Assembly: GCA_936450465.1 (NCBI GenBank)
Contig: OW388304.1
Span: forward strand, 7,756,700-7,820,699
Length of the DNA stretch: 64,000 nucleotides
Reading direction: 5' to 3'
Origin: Gibbula magus
Lineage: Eukaryota > Mollusca > Gastropoda > Trochida > Trochidae
In this document: piece after piece, positions 10,951-23,800 of the stretch
Numbering within the stretch: position 1 is the first letter of the stretch
How the letters are laid out: each line of letters opens with the position of its first letter
Program-made: the position numbers and the translations under genes
The notes under the pieces: model-generated
Told to the model about the DNA's origin: nothing
Seen by the model: the letters and a program-made list of their open reading frames with translations, nothing else
The model's database searches: none

Positions 10951-11733
10951 CATCAACATATGGAGTTGTCATCAACACATGGAGATGTCATCAACACATG
11001 AAAGTGTCATCAACACATGGAGTTGTCATCATCTCATGGAGTTGTCATCAACACATGGAGTTGTCATCATCACATGAAAGTGTCATCAACACATGGAGTT
11101 GTCATCAACACATGGAGTTGTCATCAACACATGGAGTTGTCATCATCACATGAAAGTGTCATCAACACATGGAGTTGTCATCAACACATGGAGTTGTCAT
11201 CATTCATCAACACATGAAGTTGTCATCACACATGGAGTTGTCATCAACACATGGAGTTGTCATCAACACGTGGAGTTGTCATCAACACGTGGAGTTGTCA
11301 TCAACACATGGAGTTGTCATCATCACATGAAAGTGTTATCAACGCATGGAGTTGTCATCAACACATGGAGTTGTCATCAACACATGGAGTTGTCATTAAC
11401 ACATGGAGTTGTCATCAACACATGGAGTTGTCATCATCACATGAAAGTGTCATCAACACATGGAGTTGTCATTAACACATGGAGTTGTCATCAACACATG
11501 GAGTTGTCATCAACACATGGAGTTGTCATCAACACTTGGAGTTGTCATCAACACATGGTGTTGTTATCACACATGGAGTTGTTATCATCACATGAAAGTG
11601 TTATCAACGCATGGAGTTGTCATCAACACATGGAGTTGTCATCAACACATGGAGTTGTCATCAACACATGGAGTTGTCATTAACACATGGAGTTGTCATC
11701 AACACATGGAGTTGTCATCAACACATGAAGATG
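10951..11733 (+). repeat. 19-bp minisatellite, about 40 units
   Basis: A tandem array of the 19-base unit TTGTCATCAACACATGGAG. A second unit type (CATCATCACATGAAAGTGT) is interspersed at intervals, giving a loose higher-order pattern. Nineteen is not a multiple of three and the unit has no stop codon in any + frame, so all three + frames stay open and produce the same 19-residue repeat peptide. Those frames are artefacts. GTTGATGACAAC on the opposite strand gives each unit a small hairpin. Confidence 0.95.
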
Positions 11734-11739
11734 TCCACA

Positions 11740-12628
11740 GGAGGAACAGCATATTGTAGTAACATAGCGTACACGGCTGTACCAGTCATGAACAATCATT
11801 AGCTCATCTTCTTTAGTTACTAATCCATGCCTACCATGTGATGATGGATTTATCCTATTTCTAAATAAGAGAAAATGAGTTGATAGTATATAACTGGATT
11901 AGAGACATAACAAAAAAAACTAGTTATCATGAAAGACATGATTTTGTCACTCTTGAACCTGTTGGTCAGGTAGTGTAGTTCTTGCCTGATGCTGAAGACT
12001 AACCACAGGGATAATTCCAACAATGTCTTCATTAGGAAGACTCCGCCAATAACTCAAATAGGTTAAATGTAGTTGTCAAGGTTCCCAATAAAATTGGGCA
12101 ATGGGTATGTCACTGCTTGATCAGTTCATGGAACTGTACCATGAGCCAGTTACTAATTTGGTGTTCACGTTGTTAAAGAAATATCAAGGTCATTGAATAA
12201 TTTTAAAAACACAGAAAAAGTCAGTAACAAATATCAAAGTTGTCAAATCAATATAATTATTAGCAATGACATATATGACTACAGAATCATGGAAGGAAGA
12301 GGGTTGGGGGAAAACGAAAAAAGAAAATTCAGTTGTATTGAAAAACAATAAGTAAGGGGAAAGGTGGTCAAAAATATTTACGATTTGTAAAGATCTCGGG
12401 GAAATGATGAGAACATGAAGAAAGTTAAGATATGTCATAATCCCATTGCCAGTTTTCCATAAAGTACAGTAATGAGTTATTGTATCAGTGTTATGATTGC
12501 TCATAAAAACCTACCCATATGTTTGATGATATGGTGGTGAAGGAATAAACTTTCTTCCAAAATATAACAGGTATGTTGCTATAATTTGTATATATCAATG
12601 AATGCCTTGTGCAGTCATGATAAGTTGA
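11740..12628. other. Intergenic, no gene seen
   Basis: No supported gene, RNA or repeat in this AT-rich stretch. The short open frames present have no recognisable features. Confidence 0.4.
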
Positions 12629-12637
12629 ATATCACAA

Positions 12638-12780
12638 TGACCCCGATGATAAACTCACATCCCCCGCCAAGTGTGAATAACGCCGGCCAAGGGCGGGTAT
12701 TTTTAGTACAGATTTCCCATGGGTGATATAGTGGAGAGTAACGGAGCATATATAAAACCATGGGTAACCGAGGATGCGGG
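12638..12780. mobile_element. Mutator-like MITE copy with direct-repeat flanks
   Basis: Flanked by the direct repeat ATATCACAAT (12629-12638 and 12781-12790), a 9-10 bp duplication. The right part, CCCATGGGTGATATAGTGGA through GGTAACCGAGGATG, is nearly identical to both arms of the element at 50395-50772. The internal CGCCGGCCAAGGGCG motif is also shared. The left arm is diverged or missing. Confidence 0.7.
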
Positions 12781-12999
12781 ATATCACAATTACTGTTCAT
12801 TCGATTCTCATCATTATCTTACACCAATACTTCTTTTAGAGAAGATTCAGGACCCACTTGATTTTGGTGAACTTGACATTATTTTTCAATTTCGGAGAAT
12901 TAAATTGCAGCGAGGGATCACGTCACCATACTGACAGCTGTGTCATTTGTGTGTGTTATTCATGAAAGCAGGCAATGTAACAAATACCCCAAAAGGCAA

Positions 13000-13290
13000 A
13001 TCTACACACGATGATTGTTCCACAACCAATGTTTATTTGAGGTATGCCTTACGGTTTTGGAGTTCTGCTCCGGAAACTGAAGTCCAAGTTGCATTTCCCT
13101 GGAAAAGTGGAAAATAAAATGCAAAGCAGTTGAAAATACAAAAAGGCACATCTATACATGTACATGATGACGAATGTTCCACACACAGTTTCTCTGAGCT
13201 ATACCCTGCCGTTTTTTAGTTATAACGGGACGGACAGATGGACGATAGCATTTCAATATTCCCCGCCCACATCACTTGGCGGGAGGTAAC
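13000..13290. repeat. Dispersed repeat with CACTTGGCGGG end
   Basis: The block ends CCCCGCCCACATCACTTGGCGG after a GGACGGACAGATGGACGA segment. The same combination appears at about 55290-55385 (GACGGACGGGCCC, then CCACTTGGCGGGGGAT). Two dispersed copies; class unknown. Confidence 0.5.
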
Positions 13291-13417
13291 ATATGAATTT
13301 GTGGACCATCTTTAACATTTGAACTTACTTTTGACAAGTGTTCAGCAATTCAAAAACATTACTGCAGACATTAATTCAGAAAGATGAGTTTCCAGTTGCC
13401 TAACAATTATATTTTTA

Positions 13418-14300
13418 GCTCATATGGCCTGAAAGGTCAGATGGGCCAATGGCATGGCATGGTGTCCGGCGTCTGTCCGTCTGCCTGTAAACTTTTCGCT
13501 TTTTCATCTTCTTCTCCAGAACAACTTTGTTTAGGGAGCTCAAATTGTGCCAATGGGGATTCTGAATAGTAAATTTGGTGACCCTGTGGTCATGACCTTA
13601 CAAACCTATTTTTATGCCCTCGAATCGGAGATCCTGGGGGTATATTGTTTTTCACCTGTCCGTCTGTCTGTCTGTGTGTTTGTCCACAAAAACTTTAACC
13701 TTCTATTGCTCAGAGCTAGGGCTTCCATCCTTTGCATGTGCATACCTTGTGATGAGATCTTTCAGATGAGGTCATCATATTTGACCTTGTGACCTTGACC
13801 TTGCCACAGTGGACATTTTCAGAAAACTTTAACTTTGGCCATAACTTTGGATTGCTCAGAGCTAGGGCTTTCATACTTGGCATGTGCATACCTTGTGATG
13901 AGACCTTCAGATGAGGTCATCATATTTGACCTTGTTACTTTGACCTTGCCGCAGTGGACATCTTCAGAAAACTTGAACCTTGGCCATAACTTTGGTATAT
14001 CTGGGGTCGTCCGTGTTTAACAAACACATCTTGTTATCTTCTTCTTGAGTACTAAAAGTTTTAGGAAGCTGAAATCTTGTGTACAGACTCCTTGGCAAAT
14101 GGGGATTCTAAATTGTAGATTTGGTGACCCTGTTACCCCAAATACGGTCACAACCTTAAAAAAAACTTTTTTCGTGGTCTTCTCCAGAACCACTTGTTCT
14201 AGTGAGCTGAAATTGTGTCTGCAAACTCCATGGCCAATTGGGATTCTGAAATGTACATTTGGTTATCAAGTGACACTTACTTTCCTGCCAAACTATAACA
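13418..14300 (+). repeat. TAGCTCAT-family dispersed element with internal tandem units
   Basis: Starts TTTTTAGCTCATATGGCCTG, then a CTGTCCGTCTGCC-rich stretch and TAAACTTTTCGCTTTTTCAT. After that come repeated units of about 125 bp (TCTTCTCCAGAAC, GAGCTGAAATT, GGGATTCTAAATTGTA, TTTGGTGACCCTG). In the middle, 13620-14035 carries a second unit type with CAGAGCTAGGGCTTTCATAC and runs of TGACCTTG. Same family as 19541-21910. The open frames over it come from the repeat unit, not from a gene. Confidence 0.75.
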
Positions 14301-16115
14301 GTTAGTCTCTGTAATGATTTTCTCTTGAAAAATTTCAAAATTTGAAAACATGAAAATAAAATTAAAAGGATGTAGCCCTGAAGTATTGTTGTAGACTTGC
14401 TTGGGCGTTAAAACATTAAGGGATCTGGATGACAGACAAGTATCCTCTATCCGCAACAAAAACAAGTCAATCGACGAGTGATTTAATTAAAAGGTCAGCG
14501 GCACCTAGACCCGATAGCTCAAGAGGAAGACATCACTCTACATCCATAAGTTGAACGAATTTCACGAAATTAAACTCGTAATTTGTTTTATTGCACAGCA
14601 TATATTTTACAATGAATTATAACATCCCGGACATCCGTCAATGATCCGTCTTACCTCATGTTCATTCATTTGTGGTTGTTTCAAGTCTCACATGGAACTA
14701 CGTGTTGATAATACAGCAGAATAAAATAGCCTAATAGGTTATACCGGAAAAAGGAAGTAGCGTTGTCTTTAGTGGTGTCTTTAGCTTTCATTCTCCACGA
14801 AGTAAAAAGCGAACCACTGAAAGACATAGGCCTTATCCATCGATCATTTCATACTACCATTCAAAAGCTGAAATAGTCACACGCCAATCTACAAGGAATC
14901 ATTTACTGAATATTTAATGGTTTTGAGGGGCGTCCACATCTGGAGTCACCATTCGATCTTGCAAAGAAAAGCCCGTCCCTTAACAATGTAATAAGAAGGA
15001 CAAGTATCTCCGTTCCCCTTTAACACAAGCACATCCAATGGAAGACAATATTTCAGTGAATATCATAACTGAACGGAGCTCTGTTTCTTCCCACATTTAC
15101 AACATTTTAAACATGGTCGAGGTCATGTAGGTGTTATTTTCATTTCTTACCCCTGTCTACATAAAACAAAGATATTTTAACTAAAAATTAACCAGTCGCC
15201 AATTAGTTCCTTCAAACTACAGCAGATACATGTATGTGTTATTGCGATCATACAATACTCAAATACAGACAGACTGATATTTCATTATAGTCTCACCTCA
15301 TTACAATGGATCCATACATAAAGTAATACTATGTATAATAGTATAATAAAGTACATAAACAATCTAATATCACAAAAATTAACACATCTCTTTTCTTTTA
15401 AAATATCGAATTAATGAATACCAACTGAGATTTGTACTTTCTTTTGTACTCCATTGTAGGTGCACACAACCGCCCACTTACCACAATATTTATTTTGATT
15501 ACAATGTACAAAATAAACATTATCTTTAAATGTGAATGTAAAGTATTGCGAAGTGTTATGACATTTTGATCGAGCGTTTAGTAAAGTTAAACCAACCCTA
15601 CCAAAGATTTGATTTCTAATCGACGTGGCTATTTCAATAATCCGTGACTGTGTGTAAATCTATCATCTATTTGAACAAACAAACTCTCACCGGGACTATC
15701 ACGGTATCGGGACGTTTCTGAAAAGGCGGTTCTTTATTCAAGTTTATTTAGTCATCTACAGTGAGCGCCTGAATCGTGACTTATCAATATCCCATTTAAG
15801 CGTCTTCATTTCAACGCGGTTTTGTCGTCATATCAACTTCCTGGTTAAACTAATCATGAGCTGGTCTGCTCCATACAATCTTGGAGAAAACTGTTTGAAG
15901 GGATGCCTTAACAATCTTGACGCCATTCAAATCATTCAAATCTGTTGGTTGTGTATGTGGTCGTCAACCTCTGGTGTGTACATGTATGTATTCATATAGT
16001 TGAAAGAGGGCTATAAATGACTCACGTAGACCAGACCTGTTTGAATTTAATTTTTTACCCAGATTGAAATGTTTGTTCAAGACGTGCATTAAAAGATTTT
16101 AGTCTCACAAAAGGT
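14301..16115. other. Intergenic, no gene seen
   Basis: AT-rich sequence in which I recognise neither exons nor repeats on either strand. Confidence 0.4.
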
Positions 16116-16340
16116 ACATTGTGACCTTACAGTGAGGTAATGAAAACCGGTACAACCCAGGAAGATCGGGGTGCGATTCCCGGCCGCGTCATACCAAAAG
16201 ACGTTGAAAGATGGGAGTGTCTGATTGGCGCTCAGCAACAACGCTTGAACTGGCGCTGCACTGTGGCTGCCGGGTGCCACTTGCACAAATCAAATTCTTA
16301 TAATGAGGACAATAAAGTGTTATTATTATATACAATAGGA
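16116..16340 (+). mobile_element. tRNA-derived SINE
   Basis: A box B-like GGTGCGATTCCCGG at about 16171 follows a poor box A-like stretch. A non-tRNA body follows (GATTGGCGCTCAGCAACAA, CTGTGGCTGCCGGGTGCC) and then an AT-rich tail, AATAAAGTGTTATTATTATA. This head-body-tail layout is that of a SINE. It is a different family from the copies at 35880, 51002 and 62757. Confidence 0.65.
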
Positions 16341-17012
16341 CGTGTGACGAATAACGTGTATACCATTATAAACACATGGATATTGTATCTACATTTAGTA
16401 AATTAATATCTATATTTCATAAAATAATAAATATCTCATTTACCAATGTTGCTTTGGAATATACAGATATTTATCAAGATCTGCCCCGCAGACAGAACAA
16501 CGAAACATCACAAACATGTCGGTTAAGTTTATGCTTAGAAGCCGTTACACCTATTTGTAGAGAGAGAAACACCAACTTAAGGGGTGTCGCATTATCAGTT
16601 ATCAATATCATATAATCTCAATGTTACTAATGTCACTAAGGTAAGTTACGAGAAAAGATCTTTAATGACTAGAAAAATATATTTCATAAGTTTCACACTT
16701 AAACTTACTCAATAACAGTATTTTATTTCCTTTAGGGGTTATATGATGTAAAGCATACAACCTTTTGATCTAGTAAAAAGAGTAAAAGTTTACTTTCAAC
16801 TTCTTCTGGACATCTAAATCACATTAATTGGTTAACTTACTATACCAGCCTGGTCGAAAACCGGACAATTTTAAACTTCTTAAGCAAGCTGCATTTTGCC
16901 ACAATATGAATCCATCAGGGTAACGTTATTTTGGCGCTTAGTGTATATAATGTAGAAATTAAAATCTTCAAAAAATATTATATATGCATACAGCAGGCCC
17001 GTAGCACCAATT

Positions 17013-17456
17013 TCGGGAGTGGGGGGCTGGAATTTTGGAATTTGCAAGCTCAGTGGGGGCGGAGGGGGGTGGTGGTTAATACAGCTCCGTACCTAAACTA
17101 ACCCTTACTCTATAGGTACTCTGGGTAAACGTTGCAATACTTGTACTTGTATACTTGCAGTATGTATTATACTAAAACATCCACTTGCACTGTCAGAATT
17201 TTCTTCACTTCGATTTCTTACAAAGTATATAGACCCAGTTGTGTTTATTGTCATTGTCTATTTAGATACGTCAGACACGATACTTGTAACTTATATGCAA
17301 ACGTTACGTACATTATCAGAATTTTCTATAAGTGAAAATTATTTTTTCTCTCACGAAGTTATTTGCAATGTCTTTCAGGTTGAAAAACATTTTGGAATAG
17401 AGCAAAAAAATTCTCTCTAAAATTTGTGGGGGGGGGGGGGGGGGGGGGGGGGGGGG
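17013..17456. repeat. G-rich tracts upstream of the metalloproteinase gene
   Basis: 17013-17075 is purine-rich with several G runs (GGGAGTGGGGGG, GTGGGGGCGGAGGGGGG). 17428-17456 is an unbroken run of 29 G. Both lie within 0.9 kb upstream of the start codon at 17878 and could fold into G-quadruplexes. A homopolymer this long is also a likely place for length error. Confidence 0.85.
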
Positions 17457-17877
17457 TGGTGTGCAGTAAGTGTTCGTTGCGACTGTTGCCTGATGCTACA
17501 AGGTTTCGTAAATGATTTAATTACATTTTCTTGAATTTCTTTTCATTTCCTTTCGACGTCCCTCTGTTTCGCATATGATAATAACTATTTTGAAATAATC
17601 TATGTCGCTTATATTAAAAAAATATCGTCATGGGTGCATGCGTCCTGTATGATTAATCTAGCCAGGAGGTGTATCTCAATCTATTGTGATGTTGATGTCT
17701 CGCTCCGCTTACTTGGAGCCACGTTGTTGTTCAGGGCCAAAATTGTGCAGGTAGAATTGTTTTGTTGGCCATTGACAGGGTATAACACAACGGCGCACAT
17801 ACGTCGTTGGGTTGATCACGTGGTCCCACGCATCCGTCTCAGGTTAAAATGCGTTGACACTTGAAGTAAATCTAATC

Positions 17878-20800
17878 ATGAAATGTACACGGATTTGTGA
17901 TTTCTCTCTTACCGTGGTCTTCTTAACGGCTTTACTGTGCAGAGTTGAAGGTATGTTTGCTTTTGTATCAGTGCACGCACAATTGTATTCTCTTTGCAGA
18001 CTATTTGGGCAAAAGGTATAAAGGTATGAGGGTAAAAGATAATATGAATATATTCCTGAAGTATTGAGAAAGGTTTCAGGTTAGTATACCATGAAACAAT
18101 TACTGTAATGTTTACTTTTGCAACATTTAATTTGAGCCTGATAATGCATTGGTTATAAAGAACATCCATGAATCTATATACGTCGTGATAATTATGAACC
18201 TATACCGCATATATAGAAAATAAAGTGCTTAATATCCCACAGTTAAGCCTCTTTCACATGGACACATTTTACCTGCATAATACATTTACTTACATAAGTC
18301 CATAAGTAAAAATAAACATGTTTTCTACTTGATCCACAAAGGTCTAGTAAAGTAGATTTATTTAAAAAAAAAATAAGGATAGATACTCCAGAAGTGCTTA
18401 TGGTCATATGAATAGAATATATGTTTGTTTAGGTTAGTGTTTCACTAAAAGAGCCATTGGTATGATTGGGTATGTTACTTTTTTAAAACCACTTGAACAC
18501 AAATATTAACAATCGCTAGAGCAATCTTAGCTTTTATCTACGTCATAACACATGAAAAACAAGTGTCATATACAGACAGACATACGCTTTATTCAGTAAT
18601 TTAGGCCATTAAGACTTTTCTTATATTTACATCATGTAGTTAAATATTTTTCAGGAAGAAGGAACGATATTTACTTGAATAGTGGCACAGACACCTTCAG
18701 GATGAAATTTGACAATGTCAGTTTTGGTAAACTATATCATGCAATTTCTTTCGCTCAAATAAACTCACGGGCAAAAGAAACGTCCCCATACAAAATACAA
18801 GATATTTCAATCATCGGGCGATAAATGCGACTGAAACAGCGTTACACCATGTCTTCAGAACCCAACAATACTAAATATGAATTTTCAAAACATTATCTAT
18901 TCATAACTCTGGGAAACACAAGTTTTAAGAAATGGTCGTTTTGGAATCTCCTTAACTAGACGAGATAGAAGCCTCAAAAAGCCAGTTTTGGCTTGTTTTG
19001 AGACGTCCTACAGTAAAGACGCGTCAACAAATTTAAATCAAAGAAGGTTATTTATGTCGAGGATATCTTAAGTTAATTAAATTTCTACATTTTCAATGTT
19101 TTAAACTTAAATATTAAATATTGTGGGCCAAAAACATCTTTAAAAAACGATTTTAGCACCCCATGTCAATTTGAACAGATGTAAAAATTAAAATTGCATA
19201 CTCTGATGTATGATATTGTAAATATATATTAAGAAAACATGTGGCTACCAAATACATACAAAATCTATTTTCTCCGACATCAATATTTCATTTTATACTG
19301 TTTTCAAAATGTGGTGACGTTTCTTTTGCCCGTGAGTTTAAGTCCATGAAATGTATATGAAAAATAATATCACAAAAAGTAAAACACCCTTCTCTCTTCG
19401 GAAAATCAAGTTAAAATGAGTGTATATGGTTCGGTAAAGCCATGGGAATCTTGATTCGAAATCATAAAAGGTGTTCACATTAAAGGGGCAGTAGCACGTT
19501 TTTTTTGCAAAATTTTATTTATTCAAATTTCCCATTCCCATTTTTAGCTCATCTGGCCTGAAAGGCCCGATGGGCTTATGGCATGGGATGGCGTCCGTCC
19601 ATCCGTCCGTCCGTCCGTCCGTCCGTAAACTTTTCGCTTTTTCGACTTCTTCTCCAGAACCAATGACTCCAGAGAGCTGAAATTTAATGCACAGACTCCT
19701 TGGCTGAAGGGGATACTAAATTGTAAATTTGGTGACCCTCCGACCCCAAATGTGGGTCATAGGGGTCATAACCTTAAAAGCTATTTTCATCTTCTTCTCC
19801 AGAACCAATGACTCCAGAGAGCTGAAATTTTATGTACATACTCCTTGGCTGAAAGGGATTCTAAATTGTAGATTTGGTGACCCTGTGACCCCAAGTGTGG
19901 CTCACAGGGGTCATTACCTAAAAAAAACTATTTTCATCTTCTTCTCCAGTCCCAATGAACGTAGAGAGCTGAAATTTTATGTACATACTCCTTGACTGAA
20001 GGGGATTCTAAATTGTAAATTTGGTGACAGTGAGACGTCAAATATTGGGTCACAGAGGCAATGACCTAAAATGCTATTTTCATCTTCGTCTCCAGTCCAA
20101 ATGGCTCTAGCGAGCTGAAATTTTATGTGCAGACTCCTTGGCTGTAAGGGATTCTAAATTGTAAATTTGGTGAGTCTGTGACCCCAAATATGGGTCACAG
20201 GGATCATAACCTAAAAGCCTATTTCAGTTTACAGCATCTTTCTGAGATTATATGTGCACTTCAATCAGTAAGTAGGTAAGGGAGGTAATTTTAAAGAAAA
20301 CAGCTGAGTTAAAGGCATTTCATCTTTCTGATGTGAGAGTTCTAACATGTGCTTTGAGAATATAATATGTCTGATGAAAAAGAGATATTTAGAATTAAAA
20401 ACTTAGAATTGGAGGTCTAACAAAAATTATAAGTCATATTTTATCTTTGTCTCACATTTCACATATGAGTAATTATTTGTATTTTCCAAGTGAATTTGCT
20501 GATAAAGGTACACAAGTCTAAAAGTATTCTAAAGACTTAATACAGAATCTTTTATTAAATCTAATATTATGTTCTTTGTAATTTAAGAGTAAATAATGGA
20601 GTTTTTTAATATCTCATGATATTGTGTAATTATTTGGAGAATTAATTAATTAATTAATGAGAATTTCCAGTACGAGTCAATTTGGTATACCTTATTTATA
20701 TCATATTTTATACTTTATAACTGATTTAGTTTTCTATTAACTTTGCAGTTAATTTTATTCAATAGGAACAAGAAATGAGATAGATGTCTACATCATGGAC

Positions 20801-23800
20801 ATGTTTAATGTGAATCTATTTGAAATGAGAACTATTGAATACCCTTTGAAGGAATAACTTGAAGAGGAATTAAATTTTTTCATTTTACATGAGATATGTG
20901 AACTGAATATGACTAGTGATGACTGGTGATAACATAGGACTATAAAAGAAGTAGCTATATGAAATTGTGACATCACACCTATTTTCATCATCTTCTCCAG
21001 TACAGAAAAATAATTAATTGTAGGAAAAACTGCATCTAACATATAAATTTTACTGGCTGTGAGTCCAGTGTCTGCATGTTATGTAATTGCATTGTGTTGA
21101 CCTCTTCCTGGCAGAAGAATGAAAACTGATAGTTACACAGAGGTTTCAGGTTACTTCAAACTTCTGTGCAGCAATGTGATATCATAGACTGTGCGTGAGA
21201 CTGCTTTAGTCTTCCACTGACTCTAAAAAAGAATTTATTCATAGAATATCACCATTTTATCAAATATTGAAAAGGAGCCTATAAGAAATGGTGAAAAAGA
21301 ATTTACTAAAAAAAATTCACCAATTTATTAAGTATTGAAATGGAGCCTATGAGAAATGGGATTTTCAAAAACTGAGGCTCCTATTCATTATGTAATAAAT
21401 GTTGGTATTGCCATAATGCAATTAAGAATTAAAACAATATAATGCAAAGGTGTATGATATTCATAACGAATGTTGATTTATGTGTAACCAATTTTGATAA
21501 TAATTAGCAGGGGTCATGACCTCAAAAGGTTTTTTTCATTTTCTTCTACAGCCCCAGGCCATTATTGCAATAGCTTACAGTGGTGAATTGTATGCAAAGA
21601 ATTGTACCCGGTATATTCATTATTATATAATGTGTGTATGATCTTAAAAAATAGTATGATCTCTCCACCACATTATTATATGTTTGATACCAGCAATTTA
21701 TTTCCAAACTTTGTGTTGCTCTTTCAACACATATATATAGCAGATTGGCAAAGTTATGGTAACAAAATATTTTTAAACTGCTTTAATCGTTTCACTACCT
21801 AGATTCTTATTACTACATTCCATTATCTGACCATTGCTATAAAGTCCACTCCATAACATACCCCACTTACTATCTCCTGATGAGCTACAGAGGCCATGGC
21901 TCTATTTTTTATTTACTTTAGAGGGTAAAACATATTATTACACAAACCAATTTTCCGTAGTGGTAAAAACAGTGCTGCATATAAAGTAAATATTGCATGG
22001 CGGCCATTTTATTGTGAACACATTTTATTATTTCGAATAACAAAAAAGATTCCCACGGCTTTACGGAACCATGTACACAAATTTTTTAACTTGATTTCCC
22101 GAAGAGGGAAGAGTGTTTTACTATTGTTAATATTATTTTTCAAATACATTTCATCGACTTATTTCACCGAAAAAACGTGCCGCCGTGCAATTTGGGCTTG
22201 TATACGCAACACCGTTATTACCACTACGCATACGGATAATTGCTTTGTGTAATAAGATGTTTACCCTCCAAAGTAAATATACATGAAATAAACTATCGTT
22301 AAACATTGAAAATATGAACAAATAAAATTTGCAAAAAACGCGCTACAGTTCCTTTAAGAATAGAAATGAATATCTTATCATTTCCAACATCTTACGATAT
22401 CCAAGCAAAAGAAAATCCAGACATGAAAATAATATTTCTACTAGATGAGCGTTTGCGGGACACCGCAAACGCAGAGCAGCTCCGAAACTTTGGGTCTCGC
22501 CTTTCCCTGTTCCGCCTTCTCCTCAGCATAAATAAAGTGGGAATTTTTTTGGACAATTTTTTTTTCATTATTCAAGTTATCCCAACAAGTTGAATCATCA
22601 TTTGGGTCATTTTTCGCAAGTTTGTTCTTAAAACCTATTTCTGATTTAAAAATTGGACCAAAGGATTAACATGGCGTTAACCAATACCTCATGACGTTGA
22701 CCTTTGACCTTCAAGGTCACACCATCAATGATTACTTTTCATTGTGTATAACAATCATTCAATGACTCAAAGTGTTCATTGTTAACATAAGGCATTCACA
22801 ATAGCATGCTTAAGTTGTGACCTTGCTGTGACTTTGACCTTTGACAGATTTTAGCGAAAACGTTTTCAAATCTTGGACTTTCTCCATAGCTGATAGATAT
22901 CAAATAAGAGCCTGACAGCACAAAAATATTTAAAGTTATCATGTTTACAAGGATTAGCGTAGTGATTTAAGAACTCATGACCTTGACCTTTGACCTTGAA
23001 TGTGATCATGTCAAAATCATTGACCAGATTTTTAAGAAAGAAGCTATGTATATGAGGTGTTAATACCTTCTTGGAAAAAAGTTATATAGAGATTTCAGAA
23101 CTGGTCACCATGACCATATCTCGTGACCTTGACCTTTCATCTTCAAGGTCACACAGTCAATGATCACTTTTCATTGTGTATAACAATCATGTAATGATTC
23201 AAAGTGTTAATAGTTAAAATAAGGCATGTTCGCAACTGCATGCTTAAGTTGTGACCTCGCTGTGACCTTGACCTTTGACGGATGTTAGCGAAAACCTTTC
23301 AAATCTTGGCCTTTCTCCTTAGTTGATATACACCAAATAAGAGTCTGATAGCACAAATATTTTTCAAGTTATCGTGTTTACAAGGATTTTTTTAGCGATT
23401 TCAGAACTCGTGACCTTGACCTTTGACCTTGAATGTGAACATGTCAAAAAAATTCCCCAGGGGCATAAGTAAGAAGTTATGTATAAGAGTTCTCAAAACC
23501 TTTTTGGAAAGAAGTTATAGAAAATACAAAACGCGCCGGCGGCGGCGACGGAAACTGCACAAAAACTGATAGCAGCTCCGACTAAGTCGGAGCTGCTAAA
23601 TATCTGAAACCCAAGAATCTTTACCATTTTCATCACATTTTGTTAACGTATATTAACAATGAAGAGGTAATCTATTGGAATTCATATGTAGTAACTTTAT
23701 CCAATACTTGAGAGCCCGTAACTGTGATGAAACAAATAGACTGGCACGACCAGTCTCTCCTAAAATAGCCTTGTTAGAGGAGGCATATTCAGCCACACCC

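Noticed and set aside
10951..11733. CRISPR-like array
   Set aside because: There are no unique spacers; units are contiguous direct repeats in an animal genome.
10835..11802. Six overlapping long + frames rich in His, Ser, Cys and Trp
   Set aside because: They are the three-frame translation of the stop-free 19-bp minisatellite, with no splice signals or conserved start.
19729..19995. 88-codon frame as a gene
   Set aside because: It is a product of the 125-bp tandem units of the TAGCTCAT-family element.
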